Positions 23,276 to 36,600 are shown, counted from the stretch's first letter. The stretch: 64,000 nt of DNA from Rhodamnia argentea (GCF_020921035.1 NC_063150.1:10912001-10976000), one strand, 5' to 3'. Notes: generated from the sequence alone by a model not told the origin. Program-made: numbers and translations.

Positions 23276-25179
23276 ATATCACATATATCATAACAATAAA
23301 TATACAACTGTTTCGCCGGAATTCGCATCGATGACGAAATACCTTTCAGCAAAAGCCGTTGTTTGATTTTTTTTTTTTTCATAGGAGAAGATAGGTTATG
23401 CGGTGACTCTCGTTAGGAAATATAAGAGATACAAGAGGAAACCGATAAACACATTTGAACAGAATCAAAAGTACGCAAATTTTTTCATAATTTAATCAAC
23501 TACAAAGCCTAACAACATAAAGATACCATGTCAGAATTTTATCGATAGATGAGGATCTAAAAGCTATAACTAAAATACATACCGAAATTTGATCGACCGC
23601 GAGATATCTAGAAACTACAGCTACGATACACGAGGTGAAATATAATTGAAAGATAACATGTCTTGTTAGGTCTCTAGTACACCAATACTAGTATTATGAT
23701 ATTCATGACATAACTTCTTATAAGCAGTTCTTCAGCAGTTTTGGCCTTGCTTTTTATATCTCCAGAACTTTTTTGCCACATACCTTCATGTTGCCACGAT
23801 TTATTGTCCCCGGTTAGTTTGTCCTTAAATTTGCGAATTGATCCTCCACCCCTGAATTCAACACCCACGAAATTGTTATCTTTAAAGTCGGTCTCTCCTG
23901 CCGTTATCTATCAACTCTTCTTGATCAGTATCTTGGTCGACCAACATTATCACGGTAAACGTCAACCAGTCGTCTTCGAAAAACATAAATATCGACAAGG
24001 ACTCTTATGGCTGGCAAGTGTTCCACGGCTTCCAAGTACTAGATGTTTGCAAGCTTATTGCACACAGATAATTGTTACTTCACTTGGTTTACGAACGTTT
24101 ACAACCTACATACATTAGCAACATGAGAGTTTCTCTGCAAGCAAAGTTAAGATTCTAACACGTATTCAAGTTTATATTTTGACAACGTTGCTCATTTGTT
24201 AAATTGATGGATATTTTTCTCTCACGACTGCAAGTGCGAAAAATGTTTTACATTGGTGATGTTGCTAATAGTAAACCTAACGTTTATTTTGCCTTACAAA
24301 AAGGATGTTTATACCTTTATTTTTACATTGAATGTGAAGGGTATTTATATTGATGATGTTTCTAATAAGCGTGTTTTCTATTCCCTTAGTTTTTGTTTGG
24401 TTGATTTATTGTCCTTTCGAATTAGAATATCCCACTTGCAAGGCTAGCAATCCCACACATTTTTCTCGATTGTTTGGTTTCCTTGAGAAAATATGCGGCG
24501 GAGGCAGCACCATTCCTCCACTAGGAGCAAAGGTGCTGTCGCACTCTCGTTTTCCATATTTATCTTATAATATACATTGCCAAAGCAGTGCTCGGTAACT
24601 AAAATGGATTTACGAAATTCATTTATAAAGTGACGTGTCAAACTGTAACTGATAGTTTAATAAATGCTCGGATGAATCCCCATCCTGTTTTTTACATAGT
24701 TAATTCCTCTACATGGTCATTTTATTTTTATCTTTCTGTACATAACCAAAGAATAGAAAATATTCTCCAAGAGTCTCAGGGCGATCGACTATTCCTCAGG
24801 TGCTTATCAGGTTCTTGCAGTTGAACGTGCTTAGGGATATCAGACTTAAGGTCGGGGCCTTCAATTTAAAAGCTCTGCTGGTGCATTAAGCCAACGAGAC
24901 ATGTCTGCGATCACATGCCCACTATTGCAAGATGGCGGGCCACATGATTGCAGACTCTCACAGGCGCAGGAGTCAGGGAAGGTTGCCCATCATGTGTGGC
25001 GTATTCACTTCAGTCCCCACGAGAGAATGCAACTCGTTTCCTCAGTGATGTAAGAACTGGGAACCTCTTGGGGCTGCCATGGAAATAAATTGTTACTTAG
25101 AAAATCCAATAAAGAAGAAGATTAGCTAGCCTCAGCTACCAACTTAATCTTCACGTATGTCGCATGTTTTGTACTCAAT
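23276..25179. other. Intergenic; nothing recognised
   Basis: AT-rich sequence. A minus-strand frame at 23674-23868 (contains DKLTGDNKSWQHEGMWQK) and an overlapping plus-strand frame match no family I know. The GC-balanced stretch at 24830-25100 has no long frame. Confidence 0.35.
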
Positions 25180-26230
25180 CGGCACTTTTTGATGCTAATG
25201 CTGCTAACGGAATAATTCTTTGTCATTAATCATCATCATGAATGGACACGCAGTTGAGGTTACATAAATTCCTCACCAAATACAGGATTATGCCAATCGA
25301 GCCTGACTTGAATATTCTCAATAGTGAGAGGACAAGCGAAGTCATCATCAACAATCATTATCATGAGGTGGACCCAGTTGAAATTAGCTAAATTGCTCGC
25401 GGGCAAGATTGATGCTAATCAACCATTTCCTTTGGAATATAACTCGATAGTTTAATGGCTTTACAGAAAGGCCATTCATGGAGTTGTCAAAATATCATCT
25501 CCATTGATAAGATTATTTTATCTATCGTCGTCTTGTATGGTGGAATCTACGGACAAACTCTACGAATCTATATGAGGGGGCACAATGGGTCTAAAACCTA
25601 TATTGTAACCCATATTTAATGGTGTGGGACACAAATGAGTTGCCTTAAATTTTAAAAACAAGTTCAAGTATGTCATAATGTATTACTTAACAACTTAATA
25701 GGTCTTAAATAGCTTAAAAATGTATTACCTAACCATCTTAAGCGAGTCATGATAAACAAATCATTTTTATTTTTATTTTTTTGTACGAAGTATGGCGAGG
25801 GTCGCCAGCGAACCCCGGCTAGCCCCGAGGCAGCCCTCACCAACAACAAGCAAGGGCTTCGAAGACCTCTCCACATCTAGTCGAGGGCTTCACGGCCCTC
25901 GCAAGGTCGCTAGCCCTCGCCTATGATCGGAGAGGGTCAAACGGCCCTCGCTTGTGATCGACGACCCTCACCGGATTTAGAATTAAAAAACGAAAATGAA
26001 AAAAGAAAAAAATAAAAAAATTCAGTTTTTATTTTAATTTTTATAAGCCATAAAAATAGTCTACGGTGTTTTTAGCAATATAATAATTTTAAAAAATCGT
26101 AAGAAACAAGCTTTCCTAGATTTGGATTAAATGCATAAGTATTTTAGCAATATAGGTTGGGAAATCTCTATTACAATAAATGAGTCATAAACAGGTTATA
26201 TGATCCAATTTGGGTCTAACTATTTATGAC
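25180..26230. repeat. Upstream block shared by several P450 units, plus GC-core element
   Basis: 25200-25560 matches 39080-39420 closely. Shorter parts match 62400-62560 (upstream of gene 4) and 47930-48060 (upstream of a P450 relic). The following 25560-26230 matches 39420-39965 and includes the GCGAGGGC-type core at 25790-25975. I read this as ancestral 5' flank of the tandem P450s. Confidence 0.6.
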
Positions 26231-26599
26231 TTGACCCGAGCCACATATTGTAGCAATTTTCTTTTTTTGGTCAGACTCATATTGTAGCGATTGAAAGACT
26301 TTGAATTGTCAACTTAGTTGAGAGTCGAGAGATAAAATGGAAGGTTTCTAGGAAGAACGCCTTGGCAATCCGGATTCTATGTAGTGGAAATATTGTTTTA
26401 AATATGGATCAAAGAAACATCGTCAAATGACAGGTTCTTGCTATTGGGATTTTTTTTTTTTTGGTCGAAACTTTGGGGCTTCCTTATTTGAGTGATTTAG
26501 CCAATAAAATAAAGAATTATGTTAGTATAATAGTTTTTGAGTAATTGTGAGAATAATAGTTCACTGTAAGTCATAAATTCTTAAAAGAGTAGATCACAA
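26231..26599. other. AT-rich spacer next to the copia relic
   Basis: No gene or clear LTR is visible. Phrases near 26290-26350 recur near 48040-48090. Confidence 0.35.
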
Positions 26600-29144
26600 A
26601 ATAATTTGTAATTATTTATTATTTATTTATTCTTTTGATCGCATGACATAACCTCTTCATAAGTTTCTGGCTCTCCTTTATTAGTGAGTAACACAGACTA
26701 ATGTGGTTGATATCTTTGTAAGAGTCTACGTTCTCTTTCTCATCTTCTAACTTGAGGTAGGATCGGTTGTTCTTGCTCGGTTGGCTCAACATGTTGCTCT
26801 TGCTCAACAATTTCACCTGTCTTAATTGAAGAATCAACATTGTGTGAGGGCTCACCATCTTCATGATTTCTATGGACTTCTCCCTTGTAATTTTCACCTA
26901 ATATGATTAGGAGGATTTGGGCTGAAACTAACGTGTTGAGCTATATGCTTTGACTTCCCCGGGTTATCAATATATTCAATGGTTTGATGCTCAAATAACA
27001 CCACATCTCGACTTCTAATGACTTTCTTTGTAGTCGGATCCCATAACCTGTAGCTAAACTCTTCATGTCCATAACTCAAGAAGATACGCTGTTTAGATTT
27101 GTCATTAACTTAGACCCTTCATATTTTGGAACATGCACAAATGCCCGACAACCGAACACTTTCGGATAACTATAGGAAACATCTTTCCTACTCCAAACTC
27201 TTTGCAAAACATCTCCTTAAGAGGAACCGATGGAGAAAGGTTTATTAAGTCCACGGTCGTTCTCATCGCTTTACCCCTGAATGACTTAGCCAACTTCATA
27301 TGAGATAGCATACATCAAATTTGATCATTAATCGTTCGGTTCATTCTCTTCACTACTCCATGATTTTATGGTGTTTTTTGAATAGTCTTCTCAAGCTTGA
27401 TATTATAATCCCTATAATAATATTCACACGGACTTCTGTATTCACCACCGTTGTCGGCTCGAACACATTTAAGCTTCTTCCTGATTTCTCTTTCTATGTT
27501 GACATGAAATTGATTGAAAGTCGCAAGCACCTGCTCTTTAGATTTTGAAGCAACAACCCACATTTTTCTAGAGTAATAATCAATAAATGTCACAAAGTAC
27601 AATGCACCACCAAGTATTCTAGCATCCACGCAACAAACATCAATGTGAAATAAATCAAGTACATTTAACTTTGTATGTGGAGAGGAACTATGAAAGAGAA
27701 TCAATCTTACTTATCCGTTAGGCAATGAGTACATTCCTTCAGATTTTTCTCATTCAATGGAAGAAGATTCTTTCTAGTAAGAGTATCAAGGCCCTTCTTG
27801 CTAAGATGACCAAGTCTCATATGTCATCAGTCAGCTGAGGAGTCCTCCACGGCATTTACCTCTTCTCTTATCAACTTTGCTTGCATGGTGTAGAGAGTGC
27901 ATGTCTTCTTACCCTTTGCCACTACCATAGAGCCTTTAGTCAACTACCATTTGTTATCATAGAAAGAATTTCCGTAGCCATCATCATCTAAGGCACCTGT
28001 GGATATCAAATGAAATCGAATATCTAGAACATATCCCACATTTAGCAGAAGCAAATTACATCCCACATCGATCTTCAAATAAACATCTCCCATGCAATAA
28101 CATTAGAAACACCACTGTTTCCCATCCTAACACAATCGAAGTCACCGCTACAATAAGATGTAAAGTAGTTGCGTCGTGAGTTGACATTAAAAGAAGCTAC
28201 GAAATCAACAATCCAGCTAGAGTCTTGACATATAAGGTTGACACAACTGTCGTCACAAATGAAGATAATATTGCCATCGGATGCAATTGCTCTTGTAACA
28301 TGTTTCTCTTCCTTCTTTCTATCTCCATTTCTATCATGGGATTTATCTCTCTTTGGTTGCTAACACTCTTTGGCATAATGTCCCATCTTGCTACAATTGT
28401 AACACTTCACACTCCTCATCGGTTGTGACTTTGACCTTCCTCTTAACTTTCCCCAGTCATTACTTTGAAACTTTCTATATTGACTTCTTACCCTGTTTTC
28501 TATGACAAGTGCCTCCGATATAGAAGCATAATTCAAGCTTTTTCTCCTTATTTCTTCATTGAACAAACCCTCTTTAACCATGGTCATAGAAAGCGCACTA
28601 AAAGGAGCCGAATTGTTTAATGGAATGACCAAGGTGTCCCAACTATCGAGAAGAGAAACAAGAAGTAGACATGATTTCAATTCATCACCAAGGTCAATCT
28701 CAAGATTTGTCAATTGATTTATAATATCTTGAAATTCACTCAAGTGCTCCAAAATGCTTCTTCCCTCATTGCATCTCAAATTCACAAGTTCTTTTTTAAC
28801 TAGAAGAGTTTTATTTTGTGGGGTTCTCCTCTGATAGAGATCTTGTAGTTTTTTCCACAAAATACCCACTTTTGTTTCTTGAGCACCATGATAAAACACT
28901 CTATCATCAATCCATTGTCGAATAAACCCAACCATTTTTCGATTCATTCGCTCCCACTCTTTGTCTTCCTTGTCTCCTTGAGACACATCACCATCGATGG
29001 GATCAAACAAATCTTTGTAATATAACATATCTTTTATCCGAGGCTTCCATATGGAGTAATTGGAGGCAATTAACTTAAACATGGTGCTACTTGTATCCTC
29101 CATTTAACACTAGAATCTCAACTCTAGCTTTGACACCACTTTGT
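26600..29144 (-). mobile_element. Ty1/copia retrotransposon, decayed gag to integrase, no reverse transcriptase
   Basis: Read on the minus strand: a primer-binding-site-like GTGTCAAAGC (29127-29138), then an open gag of 248 codons (28360-29103) ending in a CCHC zinc knuckle (CYNCSKMGHYAKEC). Pre-integrase text broken by stops follows. The integrase core is at 27366-27704 (FIDYYSRKMWV, VRADNGGEY), then hinge fragments (26894-27311) and text that normally precedes reverse transcriptase. The reading is interrupted by many stops and frame changes and ends before reverse transcriptase, so the element is dead and 3'-truncated. Its LTR side is interrupted by the solo LTR at 29145. Confidence 0.85.
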
Positions 29145-32100
29145 TGGGGAGAAACGGGTAGCGCTTCTCTGTCACGACCCTTGAGTGCGGGTTTAGGGGT
29201 GATTGCCAATTTCTATGGATCCGTGGTGATCCATAGATCGGCTTGGACTCTCCCAAGTTTTCACCTCGTGCGATGGCTGGATTTACAAATAATTTTGAAT
29301 GTAATGTGTATGGTCGAGTGACATGTGCGTAGGTACATGATTCGAAGTCAACGTTGATTTTTGGGAAAGGTAGATTGGAAACCTCATGGGGCAGTAAGAG
29401 CAAATTGCACGACTCAAACAGAACCGGAGATTCGGGAACGATGACTTAGTTAGGCCAATGTAGCCATTGACGCCCTTTTGGTACCTAAGTTGAATGATTT
29501 TTCTAGCTTGATTTCCACATAGATGATTTGGGTTAAGGAAAGTTCTAAAATCTAGGACTTCATGCATATGGGAATATCTAACCTATCAATCACAATTAGT
29601 GAAAATAAGTGTGCAAATCAAGGATCCAAATCATGCGCATAAAACACATTAAAACAATACATAGCATCCTTAGTAAAGCCCTAATGGCTTAGAGAAGGTG
29701 TTTTTGGAGTTTGGAATGGACTTCGGAAGATTTGGAGACGTTTTCCATGAGGGGAAAATCATCATTTTGAAAAAGATTTGGAATCAAAATCATCGAAAAT
29801 GAGATTGGTCAGTTGAATGTGCCCATTTCCTAATTTTTGAGATTTTTGAAACGATTTTCCCATATGGGGCAAAATCATAATTTTAGGAAGAAACGGGAGG
29901 CAAAATCATCAAAAATAGGATTGGCTAGTTGAAATGACCAATTTCCTAATTTTTTAGATTTTTTGAAATTTTTAGGATTTTTCGAGACAATTTGCCCATA
30001 AGGGATAAAATCATTATTTTGGAAAAAAAATATTAGGGAAAGCGCATCAAAAACAGGATTAGCCAGTTGAAATGACCCATTTTCTAATTTTTGAGATTTT
30101 TCTGATGTTTTTGGAATTTTTTCTTATTTTTTTTTCCAATTTTTATGATTTTCTATGAATTTTCTATTTTTCGGATTTTCTTATTTTTTTATTATTTTAT
30201 CGAATTTTTTTATTAAAAAAAATTATTCGGACTGGGTCAAGTTGACCTATACGGGTCCTGAACCGATCTAAAACATCGTCATTTTGGCATTTTAAAAGGG
30301 GTCCCAAAGACCTCCCTAAAACGACATAATTTTTGGGGTGTCCAAAAGCAATTTTAAGATTTTCCCTCCCATTTTCGAGTTTTGAATCTATGGCTTGGAA
30401 TTGGATGCGTGGCACAATATTAGCCATCGGATTAGAAAAATATTTTTTTTAAAATTTTCAAAAAACTAGATAGACGGTCGAGATTGTGACGCGTGACCAA
30501 ACCTAGGCCACACATTCACAAAAGAATTTTTATTTTTGAAAAATATTTTTGTTTTGAAAGTTCCACGGTCACACCACATGGCTAAATTGTGGCTGTTTTT
30601 TTTTATTTAACAAAAATAGTTATAACTGACTAAGCTGACGCGGACGCCATGTGGCATGCCGCGTAGTGCCATGTCATCATTGACTAGTCAACAAAGATTG
30701 ACCAGTTAACTTCCTTGTCATGGTGTCTGTTCGTGATAGGTCCAAGAGATTCGGTGTCTGTTCATGGTGTTTCGGTCAATATCAATGCAAAAAAAAAAAA
30801 AAAAGAAGAAGATGGATTTGAGCTTAGGGACGACTCTTGACAAGATTCAACTATCTAAGTCGAAGAAATATGACCGGATGATCGCGATGCCATTAAAGCA
30901 GAGCCAGAGAATCGTTCACAGTGTTTACCTGTTTTGGCCATGAAAAATTGAGCGGCTGAGTTCCACAGGCTCCTTAGGTGGCTAGGAAGCTTTTAGGATC
31001 GACGGGAAGGTTTGATTTCGTGCCGTTCCTTCTGACCAAGTCCCGAAGCTCTCCTTTGATGGCCGTCTTAAGAGCTTTTCGACCCTGCTCTCTCTCTTTC
31101 CCTCTCTCTCTCTCTCTCTCTCTTGGTCTGTTTCTTCTTCTCTGATCCATTGGAGATAAAAAATGTCCGCCAATGACCTTCCTCTTTGCTTCCCGTCCCC
31201 CCAACATATCTTCTCTAGATTCTGAGTTCCCGCTTCAAGTCTGTTACTGGACCTCTAGGCTGTCCTCACGTGCGCACCATGTGCTTGCACCGGTTGGATG
31301 ACGCCGGACGGAGATGTGGAACTCGTCGGAGAAGGATCGACTCTTGGGCATGACGGATGGGTCTTCAATTTGGCGTCTGATTTGCGTCTCCTCTGGGCGT
31401 TCCTCCTGGTGAAGCTTTTTGAGCGTGCGCAGGAAGAACTTGCAGAATCGGTCCTGCGCGTGCATTTTTTTTTGGTTGACCTGGTCAACCGGGTTGACTG
31501 GGTTGGGTCAATTCAACCCGGTTTCGTCTTTTTTTTAGTTCAATTCACTGCCTATTTGACCAATTTTCCCAAGTTTAAATGCAAAATTGGACTTCGCAAT
31601 ATGCCTAATACTTGAAAATGGTAACATTCGATCTGCTTGGTTGAATTTAGTGCAAAGCTCCCAAATTCCAAGTTTAACAGGAATATGAAAAATGAAAAAT
31701 CCAGAGCCCTAACGATCAACTCGGGTGACCAATGTGCTTGGAATACTGAAAAACCTATGGGTGAAGGCTCATTTGTGCTTGGATTCGTCTTCAAAATGAC
31801 CAATTTGACCTTAATCAAAAATCGGAAACTAAATTGAAAAATAAAAGTGCAATTACGTCTTTTTGCATCAGAGACAAATGTCCTGACTTGTATTAGGACG
31901 ATGGCTGGGAATTCGGGGAAGGCTACTTCATGGGGAGCTGCCGCATGACGGTGCGAGATGGAGGCGTTGACTGCGGTCCTCTCTTTTTTCCTCTGCGAAG
32001 AGTCCCACTTCTATAGAGGAGAGCACTTAAGTTGTCAAGGAAAGAGACCAGATCTCCTTCCCTTCTCTGAATATTCCTTTCCTCACTGTCCACTATTCTT

Positions 32101-32498
32101 TTCCTACGCATAAGATTTCTTCACAAAAAAATATATTGCCATCGCAACTTTGAAAGTATGTCCAGAACGTCCTAGTACACATTTCCAATATTAAACACAC
32201 AGTTTTGTACGTGCTAGACCATCCAAATATATTTCTCATCCATGTACCCATGATCAAAGTTCCACCAATGCCAAATCAGACCGTTCTCGTACTTTGCTAT
32301 AATATGTATGTTTGCCACTTTTCGGTCATGTTTTGGCCCAAATATCCTCTCACCATTTACCATCCACCACCAGTCCAATTAAATGCTCCTAACACTGTAT
32401 GCAATTAAATGATATTGTTTTTGTGAGGGGTTGGGGACTATCCCTAATTTTTATGCGTTAAATTTTTAAGTGGGGTCGTCAAAATTTAGGTGTCAACA
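29145..32498. mobile_element. Large solo LTR nested in the copia relic
   Basis: Begins TGGGGAGAAA, ends GGTGTCAACA, and is flanked by TTTGT on both sides (29140-29144 and 32499-32503), a 5-bp target-site duplication. It is 3,354 bp long with no polyprotein, so a solo LTR is the simplest reading. It contains poly-T-rich phrases repeated near 29810, 29930 and 30060 and a (CT)n tract at about 31090-31121. The small frames within it show no domains. It is probably gypsy by size. Confidence 0.75.
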
Positions 32499-32503
32499 TT
32501 TGT

Positions 32504-33129
32504 CTTGTTCGTCATTCATGCTCATTTGCTCAATGATATGAATATTTCAGTATCCTCACTTATCTTTCATTGTCTTTTTTATTATGACAAAAAGGTGGAG
32601 AATGGTCTATTACATTTGCTATGATGACGATTTCCTAAACACTGATATTATACTCCAAAAGATATACTCCATATGATCTAAAACTATGATCAATCTGCAC
32701 ATGTGCTGACTTTTCCAGGTATCCATCTTTTGAGAATATGCCCCCTTCACGTTTAATGCCAGTCCTTATACTTATTTCTTTTCACATTTATAGGATAATT
32801 TTATCATCATAAAAAAGGGGAAAAATTAGAAAAACATTCCTATTGTATTTTGATAGTCACCAAACAAGCTCTGTTTCTAATGGTTATAATGATCAATGCA
32901 GATAGTGAAACTTCTCACCATTTTCAATGGTCCATCTATCAACTAAAGATGAGATACTTAGTCTCCGACATTTCGGTAAACCGGCATCAGTGAAGATATA
33001 ATGGTAGCTTGGGAAGACCAGTCTAGATGGTATTCTTGTATGTCTACATACTAATGAAGATGGAAAAAATCATTGACCTCAAACATCTTGTGTCAAGCTT
33101 TTGGTGTCTCCATTGAAGATGGTAAACCC
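32504..33129. other. Intergenic; possible copia LTR remnant
   Basis: Once the solo LTR is removed, this sequence lies against the copia primer-binding site, so its first part may be the end of that copia LTR. No coding frame is recognised. Confidence 0.3.
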
Positions 33130-33546
33130 AGTTTGTGATTGGACCTAAAAGATGTAATTAGATGGTTTCAATTATCGGTCTCCAATCATAACCATCTTGA
33201 GGGTTGCCAACATCAATTTCTGCTGCCACATAGCCGTTCTCTAGTAGAAGGGTTTTGACTGCATGGTTTAGAAGAAAGGTTTGGGATTTGATTTGTTCCC
33301 CCCCGCCCCACTCAGATATTGGATTACGAACATTTCACCTATGTCTAATTTCGTTTTGAAGAGACGACCTCTCTCGAAAGCTGTTGGAAAAAGGGCCTGC
33401 AATGTCCACCAAACATGCATATTTCTTTAGCTGCGCTTACAGACTAAAACAAAAGCAATCAATCCTTGCACGCGATTACATCATTGAAACCGACCTGTTA
33501 TTGAAAACGACAACGTAAATGGCCCACCTCATACATCACTGGATGA

Positions 33547-35709
33547 TTAAGAGAGAACTTTAATCATCATTTCTCGTGCTTTGCACAAAGCTTCCAATGG
33601 CTTTTCTTTGGGCATCGTTAGACCTTCCCCCTCACTCATGTCAACTTCCTCTTCACCAATCCTCTTCCATTCAAAGCACTGAATGAGCGAAGCCAAAGTC
33701 AAGCCCAGCAATTTATGAGCCAAAGGTGCACCGGGGCATGCTCTCCTCCCCATCCCAAAAGGCAACATCAACCCATTCATTTGACCTTCACCGCTTTCAA
33801 ACCTTTCCGGCTTGAAGGCCATTGGATCGGGCCATTGCTCGGGGTCTCTGTGAATGGCCCAAGCATTTATAAGCACAGTTGTGCCGCGGGGCACATCATA
33901 GCCTCCTACTATGCACTCATCCGATGAGTAGTGGGGTATCAGAAGCGGCGCAGGTGGATGCAAGCGAAGCGTCTCTGAGATAATGTTCTGAATATAAGGT
34001 AGCTCCAAAAGATCCGATTCGTCGACCGGACGATCTTGGCAACGGGTGTCGATCTCTGTTTTAGCCTTTTCTAACATGTTGGGATGGTTGAGCAAATTGG
34101 CGAGCGCCCACTCAATTGTGATAGTTGATGCATCGGTTCCAGCAATCGGTTGTATCCGCTTATTAAAAGTAGTGAGGTTAAATTCAAGTCTTCTTTGAGG
34201 CTCACAATGAAGCCTAGCAAATTACACCACATCATGGCTTCTTGGATTGTGTAGTTTATGTTTTAGGCGATTTTCCTCCATTGCCAGGAAATTGGACATT
34301 AGTTAATTTTTCTTAGCCACATCTTCTTCAAAATAGTTAAATATACATATCAACGATAAAATAGATAGATTATGTAACAAATAAGTTACACAGGTTGATT
34401 ATCGAGAATTACCAACTGACAAGGAAAATCACTAGAATGGGAATTAATTTAGGAGACCACTTGACTGCAATTTTAGAAGAAAAATGAGAAAAGGGCCGAC
34501 CATAATAATGTGCAAGCTACAGATATAGATTAAACACAGGATCGAATATTTCCGAATGTTGGTTCGACCCAGACCCATATCGTTCAGCTTAAAAAAATAC
34601 TTGAGATTACAACAACAACGAAACAAGATTTATTAAGCCTAGGTAGGTCCATCCTCACAGCAATTTATGAAGGGAAAATTCAAAAAGTAGGTCCACCCCG
34701 TAGCAATTTATGAAAACCTTACTACTGTGACCTGAATAGCCAAATCAACATATGAATGTTTAGTATTATTTTTTGCATAGTTCTGAACTGAAAGACTCAC
34801 CAGCAAGAAGCCCTTGATGATCTCGTCCGTGTAATACTCCGGCTGCGAAGCCTGCTTCACCAGGAAGTAATCGATCATGTTCTTCTCCTCCTCACTCACC
34901 TTCTTCTTCTTCCGGTGCTCGTCGACCAGCCCCTGCAAGAACCCGTCTATCTTCTTCCCAAGCTCGAACATCTTCTTCATGTACCCATCGTAGTCGACCC
35001 ACTTCAGTAGGGGCAGGTAGTCACCCGCGTATGAGGTCCCCAAGAACGTCACGATCTCCCTGATGATGTCCCTGAACTTCGACGCCTCCTCCACATCGCT
35101 CACGTCCTCCCCGTAGTACCTCTTCCCCGCCATCATCCTCATGACCACATTGAACATCAGCTCCGTCAGTGCATCGCTCGGCTCCACCCTCGCGAAGCCG
35201 CCTCCTCTGCCGCAAATGTGCAGCTTCCTCAGGAGGCGGTTGACCTCATCCTTACGAATGCCGAGCGACACGTTTAGGCGGTGCGAGGAGAAGATCTCGA
35301 CGGTGCAGATGCGGCGAAGGTTGCGCCAGTGATCGCTGTAGGGGGCAGCCATGACGGTGGTGTGGTTGTACCCGAGGTGCTTATAAACAAGGGTCTCAGG
35401 TCGGTTCGCAAGGACGACGTCATTCTGGGTTAAGCATTCCTCGGCTATGGATGCGGAGGACACGACGACGACAGGACAGGTGCCAAAGCGGAGGGAGAAC
35501 ACAGGGCCGTAGGTGCGGGCGAGGGCGAGGAGGGTCCGGTGAGCGGGCTTCTTGAGTTGGTGGAGGTGGCCGATGACGGGGAGGGAGGGTGGGCTTGGCG
35601 GGAGGTTCTTGTTGGGCGTTCTTGTGATTAATCTGCGCAAGAGCTTGTGAGTAAATGCGATAATCATCACAGAGATTGTCAGCAAGATTAGCAAGCTCCG
35701 ATTCTCCAT
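33547..35709 (-). CDS. Cytochrome P450, CYP81-type (gene 3), two exons
   Basis: Exon 1 is 34801-35709 (303 codons) and exon 2 is 33547 to about 34158, with a 642-bp intron, giving about 506 residues. It is the block-duplicate partner of gene 2. Motifs: anchor 5-20, PPSPP 37-41, SDHWRNLRR (Ser replaces the usual Gly), AGTDAS with Ala for the I-helix Thr, ETLR, PERF and a haem loop starting [10 protein letters not shown] (Cys at about 444). The acceptor CAG used by gene 2 reads CGG here; the nearest AG is three bases upstream, so splicing would add one in-frame Arg. The reading frame is otherwise open. An in-frame ATG at 35790 lies upstream of the TATA box, so 35709 is the start. Likely functional if the shifted acceptor is used. 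Confidence 0.92.
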
Positions 35710-35767
35710 TTTTGTTTGGTTTTTGCACGACTCAAATTGATACTCAAGAGCTTGCGGTGAAGGTGGA

Positions 35768-35775
35768 TATTTATA
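35768..35775 (-). promoter_or_regulatory. TATA box of P450 gene 3
   Basis: TATAAATA on the minus strand, preceded by GGGCCC as in gene 2, 59 bases before the ATG. It excludes the longer in-frame start at 35790. Confidence 0.75.
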
Positions 35776-35988
35776 GGGCCCGACAAGCACATAACGGTGC
35801 CGTTATCTTAATTTTTGACGGAGCTGTTTTGGCCGCATGTTTGAATTTTGTAAAAGATATGGGCAACCGGCAATGACATCCTTCAGTCCATAACAAACTG
35901 AACTGCCGCTTGTAAACGGTATGCATTCCTCAAAAACCACACAAGAACAACATAAAGTTATTCCAATAATCATGAAATTAGATGTCAA

Positions 35989-36600
35989 GGGGAAAATGAC
36001 ATAAGTGCTAGCTGAACTTTGACTCAATGTGTAAAGTCGCCTATAAACTTTTTAATTTGTTCAATGTGGTCCCTAAGTTGTTAGTAAACGTTCAATGTAG
36101 CCTTTCACCCCTAAACTTTTAATTTGATCAATATGGTCCATGAGTTATTAGTAATTTTTCAATGTAATATTTCCATTTGCTCAAAGGACAAATCTGATGT
36201 TATTTGATGACGTTGATTAATATATGCTAAGTTCAACATTTAATAATGATGAGTGAACTTGTCCTATGTTTTTGTCCATCTTACTTTAGAAAATTATTTT
36301 AAAAAAAAAAGGGGGCATTAACATGCCCATCATCATTGAGGAGGTGCATTATTATATCCTGATTTAATATGCAAGTAAAATTTTATTTCGTTGTCAACTA
36401 TTCAAACTTAGTGGATTAGAAATCACATTAGCATTGACTTGAATTCTTGGAAGGACGACATTGTAATTTTTTTTTTTATAATCTAGGGACTAGAAAAAAT
36501 ATTTACTAACAATTTAAGGATCATATTAAATAAATTAAAAAGCCAAAGACAACATTACGGATCGAGTCAAAGTTCATAGACCATTTTTGTTATTTTCTCA
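35989..36600. mobile_element. Foldback element upstream of gene 3
   Basis: Same family and relative place as 22718-23275. The inverted arms run from GGGGAAAATGACATAA to ...TTATTTTCTCA. One arm carries an extra partial repeat of the 'TTCAATGTAG' phrase. Confidence 0.7.

Noticed and set aside
31090-31250. Arg/Glu-rich frames in the 29-32.5 kb region
   Set aside because: Produced by a (CT)n microsatellite within the solo LTR.
35710-35790. Longer N-terminus for gene 3 from the in-frame ATG at 35790
   Set aside because: The conserved TATA box at 35768-35775 lies downstream of that ATG, so it should not be in the transcript.
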